Notes: generated from the letters alone by a model not told the origin. A stretch of 64,000 bases of DNA from Actinospica robiniae DSM 44927 (GCF_000504285.1 NZ_KI632511.1:927372-991371); one strand, 5' to 3'; shown: positions 1 to 9,467, counted from the first letter of the stretch. Numbers and translations: made by a program.

Positions 1-381
1 ACGGCTGGGGCCGACGTCACCGCCGATCCCATCCCCAGCGCTGACGGCGGATCCCTTGCCGCCGCTGCTAGCCGCGGCCACCGCCGCTGCCTCGGCACGG
101 TCGGCATCCGCCCGCTCGATGACCTCGGACTCGAGCTCTACTACAGCCTCGCCCCCGATGCGTGGGGCCGCGGCTACGCCACCGAGGCCGCGAGCATGGT
201 GCGCGACCACGCGCTCGCCGCGCTCGGGCTGCCCGAACTGCTTGCCGAGGTGGACGCCGACAACAGCGCGTCCGCCGCTGTCATCGCCAAGCTCGGCATG
301 GTCCCGTTCGACGTGGTGCCCGGCTTGCTCGGCCCGATGACGAGGTATCGCACCGTCAGTTCGCCCACCACCACGGCCTGA
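1..381 (+). CDS. GNAT family N-acetyltransferase, 5'-truncated
   Basis: This is the C-terminal 126 residues of a GNAT acetyltransferase; the start lies before the window. The frame is open from base 1. It carries the fold's typical pieces: LGTVGIRPLD (beta strand), LYYSLAPDAWGRGYATEA (acetyl-CoA pyrophosphate-loop region, with GRGYATEA in place of Q/RxxGxG/A), then DADNSASAAVIAKLGM, the N-S-A-S helix followed by a LGF/LGM segment. This pattern matches RimJ/RimL-type acetyltransferases, which transfer acetyl groups to protein N-termini or small amines. The substrate cannot be told. The end converges on the polymerase gene. Confidence 0.85.
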   Translation, partial: TAGADVTADPIPSADGGSLAAAASRGHRRCLGTVGIRPLDDLGLELYYSLAPDAWGRGYATEAASMVRDHALAALGLPELLAEVDADNSASAAVIAKLGMVPFDVVPGLLGPMTRYRTVSSPTTTA

Positions 382-527
382 GTCGCTCCGCCGCTCCCTG
401 CCCGGGCCCTGTCGTGTCCTGGCGTGCCCTGCCCATCCTCATCGCGATGCCTCCGCGCAAAGGCGCACTGCCGCCAGGGCCTCGGGTGTGGTCTTCTGTG
501 TTCTTCGCTTGCCCGGATTCGACCTCC

Positions 528-2285
528 TCACTTCGCGTCCGCGTAGCAGCGCACTGTCGCCAGGTGCAGCGGGAACCGCACCGGTGTCGCGCCGAAGACC
601 AGCCGGCTGGCCTCGGCCGCGGACGCGGTGACTGCTTCGCGCACTTGTTCCGCCTCGCTCTCCGGGCAGTGCAGCACCACCTCGTCGTGCAGGAAGAACA
701 CCAGTTCGGACGACAGGCCCGACAGTTTGCCGCGCAACATCGCGATCAGTGACAACGCCCACTCGGCCGCGCTGCCCTGGACGACGAAGTTGCGGGTGAA
801 CCGGCCGCGGGAGTTGCGGACCTGGTCTGCCCGGGTCTCGCCTTCCGAGCCCGCGACCAGGCGGTTCCAGCGCGCAGACGGCGGTGGGCAGGCGCGGCCG
901 AGCTGAGTGTGGACGATGCGGCCCTCCACACCCGCCTTCGCCGCGTCGTCGACGAAGCCGATCGCTGCCGGGAAGCGTCGGCGGAGCGTGGCGAGCAGCG
1001 GACCGACCTCGCCGCTGGTCTGGCCGTACATCGCACCGAGCAGCCCGAGTTTGGCCTTTGTCCGGTCGCCGCCGAACACGTCGCCGAGTTCGGTGTACAG
1101 ATCCTCCGCCTGCGCGGCGCCGGCCAGGCCGCGGTCAGCGGATATCGCCGCGAGGACGCGCGGTTCGAGCTGCCCCGCGTCCGCGACGACGAAGGTCCAG
1201 CCCGGGTCGGCGACGACGGCTTTGCGCACCATCGCGGGCAGCTGCAGAGCGCCGCCGCCGCGGCTGGCCCAGCGTCCGGTGACCACGCCGCCGACCACGT
1301 ACTCGGGACGGAACCTGCCTCCGCGCACCCAGGCTCGCAGCCACGCCCAGCCGTTGGCGGTGTAGAGCCGCGAGAGTTCCTTGTACTCCAGCAGCAGCGG
1401 TACCGCGGGGTGCTCCATCCGCCGCAGCTCCCACGCCCGGGTCGTCGCGGCCGGTAGCCCGGCGAGCGACAGGGCTTTGAGGACCTGGGCGGGCGAGTCC
1501 GGGTTGAGCGACGGCGTGCCGATCGCCTTGCCGAGTCGTTCCGCCAGGTCCTGCAGCTTCGCGGGGCGCGAGGCCGGGCCGCTGCCGTACGGCGACTGCG
1601 GGCCGAGGAGTTCGGTCAGGTTCTCCGCGTGCAGCTGCGGGTCGAGGGGCAGACCGGCGTGCGTCATCTCCGCGGCGGCCAGGGCCCCGGCCGACTCCGC
1701 CGCCGCCAGCAGCCGCAGCGCCGGCGACTGCGCGGACTCCAGTGCCGTCAGCTGGGCTTGGTAGACCTCGATGAGCGCGGAAAGCGGATCGACCTCGGCA
1801 GGCAGACCGGTGTCGTCGGGCTCGAACAACGCCTCCTGCTGCGGCCCCTCGGCGCCGGCCGCCTCGTGCGCGGCCCCCAGCCGCCCGACATCCGGCACCG
1901 GCAGGTCGTGCAGCCGCGCGTAGGCCGCCCCGAGCGTGCGCGGCGCACCGAACTGCCCCGCCCGTGCGGCCAGGATCTCGTCGACCAGCACCACATCATG
2001 ACAGCGGGCGACGCGGACTCCGGCCCGGAGCAGGTCCGGGTAGATCTTGGTCGTGTCAGCCCAGATCCAGCGCGGTTGGCTCCGCGCCTCGGTCTCGGCC
2101 GCGGCTATGGTCTCGAGCTCGCGGATCGCGGCGCAGAGGTCGGCGACGCGACGCACCTCGCCCACGGCGAAGGAGCCGCCGGCCCTGGCACGAGCGCCGT
2201 CGGCGCCGCCGCCGCCGCGCTCCGCCTCGGCGAGGGGCGCGAGCCTGCCGGCTGCACCGTCATCCGCGTGTACGACCCATCTCAT
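528..2285 (-). CDS. Family A DNA polymerase (bifunctional 3'-5' exonuclease/polymerase type)
   Basis: 585 aa. The C-terminal half is a family A polymerase palm/fingers: motif A DAGQLEPRVLA, motif B RTKAKLGLLGAMYG and motif C FFLHDEVVLH (the HDE carboxylates). The N-terminal ~200 residues sit where the 3'-5' exonuclease domain lies, but canonical DEDD exonuclease residues are not obvious. No 5' nuclease domain is present and the length is well below polA (~900 aa), so this is the small second PolI-like enzyme common in actinomycetes, probably used in repair synthesis. Start: ATG giving MRWVVHAD, ten codons inside the longest frame. A CACACT box lies 7 nt upstream, fitting a leaderless start. 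The usual motif B Phe (RxxxKxxxF) is Leu here. Confidence 0.85.
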   Translation of the reverse strand: MRWVVHADDGAAGRLAPLAEAERGGGGADGARARAGGSFAVGEVRRVADLCAAIRELETIAAAETEARSQPRWIWADTTKIYPDLLRAGVRVARCHDVVLVDEILAARAGQFGAPRTLGAAYARLHDLPVPDVGRLGAAHEAAGAEGPQQEALFEPDDTGLPAEVDPLSALIEVYQAQLTALESAQSPALRLLAAAESAGALAAAEMTHAGLPLDPQLHAENLTELLGPQSPYGSGPASRPAKLQDLAERLGKAIGTPSLNPDSPAQVLKALSLAGLPAATTRAWELRRMEHPAVPLLLEYKELSRLYTANGWAWLRAWVRGGRFRPEYVVGGVVTGRWASRGGGALQLPAMVRKAVVADPGWTFVVADAGQLEPRVLAAISADRGLAGAAQAEDLYTELGDVFGGDRTKAKLGLLGAMYGQTSGEVGPLLATLRRRFPAAIGFVDDAAKAGVEGRIVHTQLGRACPPPSARWNRLVAGSEGETRADQVRNSRGRFTRNFVVQGSAAEWALSLIAMLRGKLSGLSSELVFFLHDEVVLHCPESEAEQVREAVTASAAEASRLVFGATPVRFPLHLATVRCYADAK

Positions 2286-2744
2286 GCAAACAAGTGTGCA
2301 CGGACCCACTGACAAACGCGTCGAAATCCGGTGCCCGTCGTCGGGATCTGCTGAGAGCAGAGAGGATCCCGGGCGTGGCCGGGAACCGGCAGCGTGGGCG
2401 AGTTCGTTGCACTGATATGTCTATTTTGACCGCGCCGATCCGCCGCATATCGGATGTCGTGTACCGCATCGGGATGGTGACGGGCCTGGCCCTCCCGGGC
2501 GTGAGATCGCGGCAGATGGCTACGTCCAGGCCAATCCCGACCCGCCACTATATCCGACGGCCACCGTACCCGGACGCGGAAGGCGAGGGAGGTAGCGGCG
2601 TGCGCGAGCCGAGGCGGCCCTTGTCGAACCCGCCTGCCGGATCGATAGCGCTTCAGGAGCCGAAAGACCTGGACTGAGAAGGCAGCCGCGCTGCGAGGGT
2701 ACGGGCCGCGCGGGTACTGGCCGCGTGAGTACGGTGACGCGGCG
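2286..2744. other. Intergenic region with no convincing gene
   Basis: About 460 bp between the start of the polymerase gene and the end of the prolyl oligopeptidase gene. It is less GC-rich than its surroundings near 2410-2480. Open frames here lack actinomycete codon bias and family signatures. The polymerase promoter should lie at the left edge (CACACT, 2293-2298 on the minus strand). A short tandem repeat lies at the right edge. Confidence 0.6.
2697..2741. repeat. Three tandem ~15-bp units just downstream of the oligopeptidase stop
   Basis: Units GGGTACGGGCCGCGC (2697-2711), GGGTACTGGCCGCGT (2712-2726) and GAGTACGGTGACGCG (2727-2741) lie head to tail, the third one degenerate. They end 3 bp from the stop codon of the minus-strand oligopeptidase gene. 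No function can be assigned. Confidence 0.6.
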
Positions 2745-4955
2745 TCAGCTCTCCTTGCCCGTGGGAGCGCCGTCGCTGCTGCCGTCGTTGCCGTGGCCGG
2801 CGTTGCTGTCGCCACCGCGCCCCGTGACCGTCGCCAGGCCGAGTTGGTGGGCGAAGAAGCCCAGCTGGTCGGCCCAGAGCGGGATGGAGCGGGAGACGGC
2901 GCGCTGGCTGTGGCCGACGTTCACCTCACGGCGCACGAGGATCGGGCGGTCGGCGGGCTCGGCGGCGGTCGCGTGCTGGAGGGCGGCGGCCAGCTTTCGC
3001 GCGTGGAGGGGGTCGACCCGGGTGTCGCCTTCGAAGATGGTGAACAGCGTGGCCGGGTAGGCCGCTCCGTCACGTACGTTGTGGTACGGCGAGTAGCCGA
3101 GCAGCCACTCGAACTCCTCGGGCACCTGGGCCGAGCCGTACTCCACGTTCCAGGTCGCGCCGAGGCCGAACAGCTCGTAGCGCAGCATGTCGAGCAGCGG
3201 TGCGGAGCACACCACGGCCGCGTACGCGTCGGGGCGCTGGGTCAGCGTGGCGCCGACGAGCAGGCCGCCGTTCGAGCCGCCGAAGATGCCGAGCTGCTCG
3301 CGTGTGCTCCAGCCCTGCTCGACCAGGAAGTCGCCGGCGGCGTGGAAGTCGTCGAAGACGTTCTGCTTGTTGCCGAACATCCCGGCGCGGTGCCACTGCT
3401 CGCCCTCTTCGCCTCCGCCGCGCAGGTTCGCGACGGCGAACACGCCTCCTGCTTCGACCCAGGCCATGCGCAGTGCGGAGAACGCGGGCGTGAGCGAGAT
3501 GTCGAAGCCGCCGTAGCCGTACAGGATCGTAGGGCGCGGCTGGTCGGGCTTCTCGCTCGGCGCGAGGATCGTCAGGTGGATGCGCGTGCCGTCCTTCGAC
3601 GTGTACTGCTCCCGCCGGACGTGCACGAGCCCGAGTTTCACGTCGCCGGGTGAGGGCGCCCACAGCTCCACCGCGCCGGTGCGCCCGTCGAAGCGGTAGA
3701 CCTGGTCCGGCGTGCTGTGGTCGGTGTAGCCGAACCAGGCCACCGGGCCGCCTTCGGGGTGCTCGTGCAGGCCGCCGATCGTGCCGTCGCCGGGCGTGGC
3801 GACCGTGCCGACGCGCTCGCCGATGGCCGGGTCGAAGAGCGACAGCTCGCTCACCCCGTGGCGTGCGTGCAGGGCGAGCACGAGCGGGCGGTCGAGTTCG
3901 GGGCCGTCGAGGATCGCGTAGTCCTGCAAGACCGCCTCAGGGTCCTGCGGCACCACGTCGCGCCAGTTCTCCGGGGTGGGCCTGTCCGGCTCGGTCACGC
4001 AGAGGCGGGTGTTGGGGGCGTCGCGGTCGGTGAAGACGTAGAACAGGCCGTCGCGGCCCACGGCCACCGAGGACTCGACGTCCTCGCCCTCCTGCACGGT
4101 CACGAACTCAGGGTGCTCCAGCGGGCCGGCCGTCAGGTCGGCCACGTACAGGTCGTTGCGCGGCGCGGTGCCGCGGAAGACTCCGACCCGCAGCCAGCGG
4201 CCGTCGCGCGAGAGCGCGGTGTCGTAGTAGTTCGTCTTCTCCAGGCCCTCGCCGAACACCAGGACGTCCTGGTCGACGTCCTGGCCGAGCCGGTGGAGGA
4301 AGACGCGGCGGTGGTACTGCGACTCGCCTTCCGGCACCTGATCCGCCGCCAGACGCCGCACGTAGTAGAACGACCGTCCATCCGGCAGCCACGCGATCGG
4401 CGTGTAGCGGGCACGGTCGATCGGACCGTCGACGAGGTCGCCCGTCTCGACGTCGATGACGCGCAGCAGCGACTCCTCGGTGCCGCCCTCGGACAGCAGA
4501 TACGCCAGCAGCTTGCCGTCGTGCGAGGGCTGCCAGCCGTCGAGCGTGGTCGAGCCGCTCGGATCGAGCGCGGCGGGATCGATCAGGACCTGCTCGCCTT
4601 TGCCGTCGCTGTCCGCGTACAGCAGGACGTTGTGATCCTGCCCGGGCCGGCGACGCAAGAGGAACCGCCGCGTCCCGCGCCAGGTCGGCGCCGATACGTA
4701 GCCCGCGTCGGCGAGCTGTCCGAGCCGCGTCTCGAGGGTCTCGCGCGCCTCGGGGCCGAACCAGCCGTCGCGGGCGGCGGCGAACAGCGTGTCCTGGTCG
4801 GTGCTCCATCGCTCGGTCGTGGGGGAGGAGACGTCTTCCAGCCAGCGGTACGGGTCCGCGATGCGGTGGCCGTGCAGCTCTTCCACCAGGTCCAGCCGTT
4901 CCGCGTCGGGGTATGACGCGGGTCGGGCCGGCCGTGCTTCGTCCGATGTCGACAT
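2745..4955 (-). CDS. Prolyl oligopeptidase, family S9
   Basis: 736 aa, normal for S9A prolyl endopeptidases (about 690-740). The N-terminal helper region has PYRWLEDVSSPTTERW followed by a beta-propeller. The C-terminal alpha/beta hydrolase domain has the nucleophile motif GGSNGG (Ser ~561), Asp ~644 in EGDTRVDP and His ~682 in NVGHSQ. It cleaves short peptides after proline, probably in the cytosol since no signal peptide is seen. Start: TACGAT lies 6 nt before the ATG (minus strand), a leaderless pattern. Members of this family remove leaders of some class III lanthipeptides. The lanthipeptide locus here is 54 kb away and its leader lacks Pro, so no link is claimed. The last ~25 residues are a low-complexity G/S/D tail. 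Confidence 0.92.
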   Translation of the reverse strand: MSTSDEARPARPASYPDAERLDLVEELHGHRIADPYRWLEDVSSPTTERWSTDQDTLFAAARDGWFGPEARETLETRLGQLADAGYVSAPTWRGTRRFLLRRRPGQDHNVLLYADSDGKGEQVLIDPAALDPSGSTTLDGWQPSHDGKLLAYLLSEGGTEESLLRVIDVETGDLVDGPIDRARYTPIAWLPDGRSFYYVRRLAADQVPEGESQYHRRVFLHRLGQDVDQDVLVFGEGLEKTNYYDTALSRDGRWLRVGVFRGTAPRNDLYVADLTAGPLEHPEFVTVQEGEDVESSVAVGRDGLFYVFTDRDAPNTRLCVTEPDRPTPENWRDVVPQDPEAVLQDYAILDGPELDRPLVLALHARHGVSELSLFDPAIGERVGTVATPGDGTIGGLHEHPEGGPVAWFGYTDHSTPDQVYRFDGRTGAVELWAPSPGDVKLGLVHVRREQYTSKDGTRIHLTILAPSEKPDQPRPTILYGYGGFDISLTPAFSALRMAWVEAGGVFAVANLRGGGEEGEQWHRAGMFGNKQNVFDDFHAAGDFLVEQGWSTREQLGIFGGSNGGLLVGATLTQRPDAYAAVVCSAPLLDMLRYELFGLGATWNVEYGSAQVPEEFEWLLGYSPYHNVRDGAAYPATLFTIFEGDTRVDPLHARKLAAALQHATAAEPADRPILVRREVNVGHSQRAVSRSIPLWADQLGFFAHQLGLATVTGRGGDSNAGHGNDGSSDGAPTGKES

Positions 4956-5085
4956 GGCTTGATCGTAATAGCCGCGTCAATCCGTCCGCCGCACGCAAGT
5001 CCGCCCGCCGCGCGCACGGGACGGCGCGCGGCGGACGGAGCGGGTGAGCTGATGAGACCTCAGATGCCGCGTCAGGTCCCGGACC

Positions 5086-6516
5086 TCAGATGTGCCGCTT
5101 CGAGCCCGGCGTCTGGCGCGGCAGCCTCTGGTTCGCACCGGGCAGGGTGGGCGCCGGGTTGTCCGCGACCTCCTGCTCGGCGGTGGCCAGCAGCGCCGTG
5201 GTGTCCGGGAGGCGGGGGAAGCGCAGGTCCTTGTCGCCGAACCGCAGCGTCGAGGTGAAGTCGCCGAAGGTGCGTCGGCGCCAGTCGGTGATGTTGGGCT
5301 CCTTCACGCCGGTGAACAGCTCGAGGAAGCGCAGCGAGGAGGTGTGGTCGAACCGCTCGCTGCACACCCAGCCGCCGGCCGTCCACGGGCTCACGATGAT
5401 CGTCGGCACCCGGAAGCCGCCGCCGATCGGCAGGCCGCCGATGAACTCGTCCACGGTGCCCGCGCGCGGGGTGGGCGGGGCCACGTGGTCGAACAGGCCG
5501 TCGTTCTCGTCGTACGTGAGGATGAAGACGGTCTTGGCCCACACCTTGGGGTTCGAGGCGATGGCCTCGATCTTGCTCGCGACGAAGTCGGCGCCGGCCG
5601 CGGGCAGGTAGTCCGGGTGCTCGGACTGGGTGGAGGTGGGGATGATCCAGGAGACCTGCGGCAGGTTGTCGTTGCGCGCGTCGTCCTCGAAGGTGCCGGC
5701 CGGCTGGCTGGCCATGCCGTTGTCGTAGAGCGGGTCGCCCGGCTTCGCGTTCTGGAACTGGGCGAAGTTCTCCAGCATGTTGCAGCCGTAGTTGTCAGCC
5801 TCCTGGTAGACCTTCCAGGAGACCCCGGCCGCCTGCAGCCGCTCGGCGTAGGTGGTCCAGGTGTAGGCGCCGTTGGGGTACGAGTTCGACGTGATCGGGC
5901 CGCCGCTCACGCCGTTCGGGTCTATCGTGCCGGTCATCCAGTACAGCCGGTTCGGCCACGTCGGGCCCATCACCGAGCAGAAGGAGTTGTCGCACACGGT
6001 GAACGCGTCGGCCAGCGCGAACTGGAACGGGATGTCGGCCCGCTCGTAGTAGCCCATGACGTAGGGGCCGTTGACGCCGTCCGCCGCGCGGTGGGCGGGC
6101 AGCCAGTTGTCCATGGCGCCGTTGTTCCAGGCCGAGTGCTGCACCGCCCAGGCGTGGCTGGTCGACGGGATGGCCTGGGCGCTGGTGGTCTTGGTGTCGA
6201 GGTGGAACGGCAGGGTGTAGCCGTCCGGGTTGACCGCGTCGGGCTGGTGGAAGACCGAGCGGCCGGTGCTGAGCTTCGCCGCGTGCGGGTCGCTGAAGCC
6301 GCGCACGCCGGGCATGGTGCCGAAGTAGTGGTCGAAGGAGCGGTTCTCCTGCATCAGCAGGACGACGTGTTCGATGGCTTCGAAGCCCCCGCGCGGGCGC
6401 TCCGCGGCCAGGGCGGTCTGAACAGCGGTGGGCAGCAGGTTGAGGCCGACCGCGGCGCCGGCCACGCCCGCGGCGGAGCCGAGCACGCGGCGTCGGGTGT
6501 AACGGTTCGAGGACAT
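5086..6516 (-). CDS. Tat-exported phosphoesterase, phospholipase C family
   Basis: 476 aa. The N-terminus has a twin-arginine motif (TRRRVLG) followed by a hydrophobic stretch rich in Ala/Gly and ending in ALAAERP, so export of the folded enzyme by the Tat route is likely. The mature domain has the phosphoesterase (non-haemolytic phospholipase C/acid phosphatase) signatures ENRSFDHYFGTM near its start and YDENDGLFDHVAPP further on, plus HPDYLPAAGADF. Such enzymes hydrolyse phosphodiester head groups of phospholipids outside the cell. Start chosen at the ATG giving MSSNRYTRRR, with AGAGGTG about 9 nt upstream; an in-frame start 27 codons earlier would bury the Tat signal. Confidence 0.9.
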   Translation of the reverse strand: MSSNRYTRRRVLGSAAGVAGAAVGLNLLPTAVQTALAAERPRGGFEAIEHVVLLMQENRSFDHYFGTMPGVRGFSDPHAAKLSTGRSVFHQPDAVNPDGYTLPFHLDTKTTSAQAIPSTSHAWAVQHSAWNNGAMDNWLPAHRAADGVNGPYVMGYYERADIPFQFALADAFTVCDNSFCSVMGPTWPNRLYWMTGTIDPNGVSGGPITSNSYPNGAYTWTTYAERLQAAGVSWKVYQEADNYGCNMLENFAQFQNAKPGDPLYDNGMASQPAGTFEDDARNDNLPQVSWIIPTSTQSEHPDYLPAAGADFVASKIEAIASNPKVWAKTVFILTYDENDGLFDHVAPPTPRAGTVDEFIGGLPIGGGFRVPTIIVSPWTAGGWVCSERFDHTSSLRFLELFTGVKEPNITDWRRRTFGDFTSTLRFGDKDLRFPRLPDTTALLATAEQEVADNPAPTLPGANQRLPRQTPGSKRHI

Positions 6517-6687
6517 GGGTGGGGCACACCTCTCTTCCGGGAGGTGAGCACTCCCGGCCCATCCGACCTTGCTCCCCATGTGCTGACATCGTGTCACGGG
6601 GAGGAGAACGGCAGCCTAAGAACCGGGGAAGGCCGGAGGTGTCGCGCTGTATTGAGATAAAATTACTGAGTGATGTGCATGCCCGGG

Positions 6688-7704
6688 CTAGGCAAGCGCG
6701 CCCGTGTCGACCGCGTCCACCGTGCCCGCGAGCGCCAGGCGCGCGGCGCGCTGCCCGCCGGCCAGAGCGGCGGCGAGGGACGGGCCGTCCTTGGTGAGCT
6801 TGCCGATCTCGCCGTCCTCGAGCGCGGGGCGGATGGAGTAGACGGCGGGGGCGCCGAGCCGGTCGGCTTCGCGGCCGGCCAGGAAGCTGTCGTCCTCGGC
6901 CAGTCGGGCGGCCCGAGCCAGGTAGGTGGTGCGCAGATGGACGCTCTCCCGGCGCAGCGCGGTCCGGGCGGTCACCCGCGCGCCGCGCGAGGGGGCGGCG
7001 GGCATGGTCCAGCAGGCGGGCTCGATCTTCGATCGCAGGACCAGGATATGCGTGGCGCCCTGCTCGATCGCGGTGCGGTACGGCACGGATTCGGCCAGGC
7101 CGGCGTCGTAGTAGCGGGAAGTGCCGAGCGGGATCGAAGGTCCGGCGAGCACCGGCAGGGCGGAGCTGGCCCGCATGGCCAGGCGCAGGTCCGCGGCGGT
7201 GCGCAGCAGCGGACGCAGGTCCACGCTCAGGCCGGTGGCCGCGTCGGTGGCCAGCGGGTGCAGTTCGATCGGATTGGCCAGCACCGAGTCGAAGTCCAGT
7301 ACCGCGATCTCCCGGTAGACGTGCTCGACCAGGCGCTCGACGTCCACCATCGGGCGGCGGCGCAGCAGGTTCGAGGCCCGGATCAGGGCCCTGGCGTAGG
7401 CGGGCTCGGCCCAGCCGGCCAGGCCCTCCGGGCGCGAGCTGAGCAGCCAGGTGGCGCTGATCGCGCCGGCCGAGGAGCCGTAGACCGCGTCGAAGGCCGG
7501 CAGCAGGCCCATCCGCTGCAGTTCGAGCGCCATGCCGGCGGAGATGGTCCCGCGCATGGCGCCGCCCTCGATGGCGAGCACGACGCGGCGTCCGTCCTCG
7601 CGCCGGCCCGGAACGCTGGCGCTGCGCAGCCGTTCGGCCACCACCGCGAGGACGGGGTGCGGCGCGGAAGCGGTGGGCTCGGTGGCTTCGGCGACGGACA
7701 GCAT
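6688..7704 (-). CDS. Patatin-like phospholipase
   Basis: 338 aa. It has the patatin catalytic dyad: nucleophile motif GSSAG (Ser78) and the Asp of DAGLAESVPY (Asp200, the D-x-G form). The glycine-rich oxyanion segment EGGAMRGTISAG lies at residues 46-57. These enzymes are serine acyl hydrolases that release fatty acids from membrane lipids. No signal peptide is visible. The start MLSVAEA is preferred over an upstream ATG because AGGAG lies 8 nt before it. It is read away from the DUF4239 gene and toward the phospholipase C-like gene, so two lipid hydrolases lie in tandem. Confidence 0.88.
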   Translation of the reverse strand: MLSVAEATEPTASAPHPVLAVVAERLRSASVPGRREDGRRVVLAIEGGAMRGTISAGMALELQRMGLLPAFDAVYGSSAGAISATWLLSSRPEGLAGWAEPAYARALIRASNLLRRRPMVDVERLVEHVYREIAVLDFDSVLANPIELHPLATDAATGLSVDLRPLLRTAADLRLAMRASSALPVLAGPSIPLGTSRYYDAGLAESVPYRTAIEQGATHILVLRSKIEPACWTMPAAPSRGARVTARTALRRESVHLRTTYLARAARLAEDDSFLAGREADRLGAPAVYSIRPALEDGEIGKLTKDGPSLAAALAGGQRAARLALAGTVDAVDTGALA

Positions 7705-8060
7705 GCGGACTCCTGGCTCCTTCGGTGGCGGGCACTGCATAACGGGCGCCGCGACTATTGAACCTCATCAGGGGCGGGATGCCAGAGGTGGAGGCCACCT
7801 TCCGCCCAGCGTCCGGCCATCCGTCACCCGCTGTTCGCCTACCGTGCGGTCGCCGATGCCCGCCCCGGCGGCCGGGCCCGGAAGCCGGGCTCCGCCACCC
7901 GGAGCGCCACCCCGGTCTCGGCCATATCGCAGGACCCGTACATCGGCGTACGTCCGCAGCTCATCACCCTCGTTCTTGTTTTAATCCGCTCTATCCGGTG
8001 GATTTCAGCAGGGGCCCCCGGGCATCGTCCGACCGAGTGAACCTTGCTGAAAGGACTGCC
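7705..8060. other. Divergent intergenic region
   Basis: About 356 bp between divergently transcribed patatin and DUF4239 genes. It should hold both promoters. A T-rich patch (TTCTTGTTTTAATCC, near 7972) is the only locally AT-rich sequence. No gene, repeat or convincing operator was found. Confidence 0.5.
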
Positions 8061-8813
8061 ATGGCTTTGGCGTTGCTGATCGGCCTGGTGCTGGCCTCGC
8101 TGGCGGCACTGATGATCACCGATCACGTGCGCAAGGAGCACAAGCCGGAGCGCGGGGACGCCAATGCGCTCGACTATGTGAATACCTTTATCTCCACCCT
8201 GTACATGGTGCTGCTGGCCCTGGTCGTGGTCGTGCAGTGGCAGAACATCGACCAGATCAACTCGGACGTGCGCGCGGAGGCCTCGACCCTGACGGCGCTC
8301 GTGCAGACCTCCGACCGGATGCCCGACCCGGAGGGCGCGCAGGTGCGCGCGTCGGCGCTCGCCTACGCCAACGGCGTGCTCGCGCACGAGTGGCCGGCCG
8401 GCTCGATGGCGGCGGCCGGGGACGACGCGGCGCAGCAGGCGCTGGACGCCGGGCAGGCTGCGGTGACCCACCCCGTCGCGCTCAGCACGTCCCTGGGCAC
8501 CATCGAGGACCAGGCGATCGGCGAGTATCAGGCCCTGGCCCAGTCCCGCGCCGACCGGCTCGCGGTGGGGGAGGACACCACTTCGCCGGTCCTGCTGGCC
8601 GCGCTCGGCGTGCTCAGCCTCATCACGGTGCTGACACCGCTGGCGCTGGGGCTGCGCGCGGACGCCGTCGCGTTCTCCGGGCTGATGGTCTCGACCCTGC
8701 TGGTGTGCCTGTCGTTCTGGTTCGTGCTCGACCTCCAGACGCTCTACCACGGGCTGATCCACGTCACCTCCGGGCCGATCCAGGACTTCGTCGCCTCCGG
8801 TGGCACGAGCTGA
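8061..8813 (+). CDS. DUF4239 (bestrophin-like) membrane protein
   Basis: 250 aa with four hydrophobic segments: residues 1-20 (ALALLIGLVLASLAALMI), ~37-58 (FISTLYMVLLALVVVVQW), and two near the C-terminus (VLLAALGVLSLITVLTPLALGL and FSGLMVSTLLVCLSFWFVLDL). The layout and the central soluble helical part fit DUF4239, a family related to bestrophin-like channels; no substrate is known. Start at ATG 8061, with AAAGGA 7 nt upstream. The frame is open 303 nt further upstream, but that part lacks coding character. Confidence 0.75.
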   Translation: MALALLIGLVLASLAALMITDHVRKEHKPERGDANALDYVNTFISTLYMVLLALVVVVQWQNIDQINSDVRAEASTLTALVQTSDRMPDPEGAQVRASALAYANGVLAHEWPAGSMAAAGDDAAQQALDAGQAAVTHPVALSTSLGTIEDQAIGEYQALAQSRADRLAVGEDTTSPVLLAALGVLSLITVLTPLALGLRADAVAFSGLMVSTLLVCLSFWFVLDLQTLYHGLIHVTSGPIQDFVASGGTS

Positions 8814-8871
8814 GCCGAGGCGGCGGTCGGCCGGGACGGATGCAGGCGGAACGCGAGGAGGGTGGTCGGCA

Positions 8872-9432
8872 GTGCTGCGGAGATTAGCGCGCGGGGGCCG
8901 CGGGATCGGGCGCGCCGCCCGTCGGCGCGGCCGGGACGAGCGGCCGGAGCGGCGCTCACGGGCCGGCTACGGGCTGGCGCTGTTCGGCGTGCTGGGCATG
9001 GGTCTGGCCGCGGTGGTGGCGACCTGGCCGCTCGACGTCCTGCCGCAGGCCTCTGCGAACGCGGCCGCCGTCGTCGCGCCGGATCTGATCTACCCGAAGC
9101 CGAGTCTGGGGCCGCCGCGTCAGTTCCCGCTGAAGCCCACGCCGAGCCCGGCGCCGACCACGCCCGCACCGCCGCCGTCCACGCCGCCTCCGCCCCCTCC
9201 GCCGCAACCGTCGACGGTGGCGCCGAAGCCGGTGCCGCCCCCGCCGGTGGTGCTGCCGCCGACGCCGAGTCCGTCGCATACGCCGACGAAGACCCCGATC
9301 CCGCGGCCCGCCAAGGTCCTGCCGCTGCCGGCCCCGCCGTACCACGTGCCGCCGCACAGGCAGCTCAGCCGAGTGCTGGTGGTGTTCGTGGTCGGCATCG
9401 TCCCGGTCAGCCTGGCCCGGGTGCGCCGCTGA
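8872..9432 (+). CDS. Proline-rich membrane-anchored hypothetical protein
   Basis: About 186 aa. There is a basic N-terminus, a hydrophobic segment (LALFGVLGMGLAAVVATWPLDVL), then a long Pro/Thr/Ser-rich stretch with PPPPPPP and TPSPSHTPT runs, and a second hydrophobic segment near the C-terminus (VLVVFVVGIVPVSLA). It looks like a two-pass or signal-anchored protein with an extended extracytoplasmic linker. GTG 8872 is favoured because GAGGAGG precedes it by about 10 nt; an ATG at 8800 would overlap DUF4239. It lies in tandem with DUF4239. No family was recognised. Confidence 0.6.
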   Translation: MLRRLARGGRGIGRAARRRGRDERPERRSRAGYGLALFGVLGMGLAAVVATWPLDVLPQASANAAAVVAPDLIYPKPSLGPPRQFPLKPTPSPAPTTPAPPPSTPPPPPPPQPSTVAPKPVPPPPVVLPPTPSPSHTPTKTPIPRPAKVLPLPAPPYHVPPHRQLSRVLVVFVVGIVPVSLARVRR

Positions 9433-9467
9433 TCCGCTGAGGTGGCAGCTGCCCTGCCGGCGTCGAC

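Noticed and set aside
2745-4955. Prolyl oligopeptidase as the lanthipeptide leader protease (FlaP-like)
   Set aside because: It lies 54 kb from the locus and the precursor has no proline.
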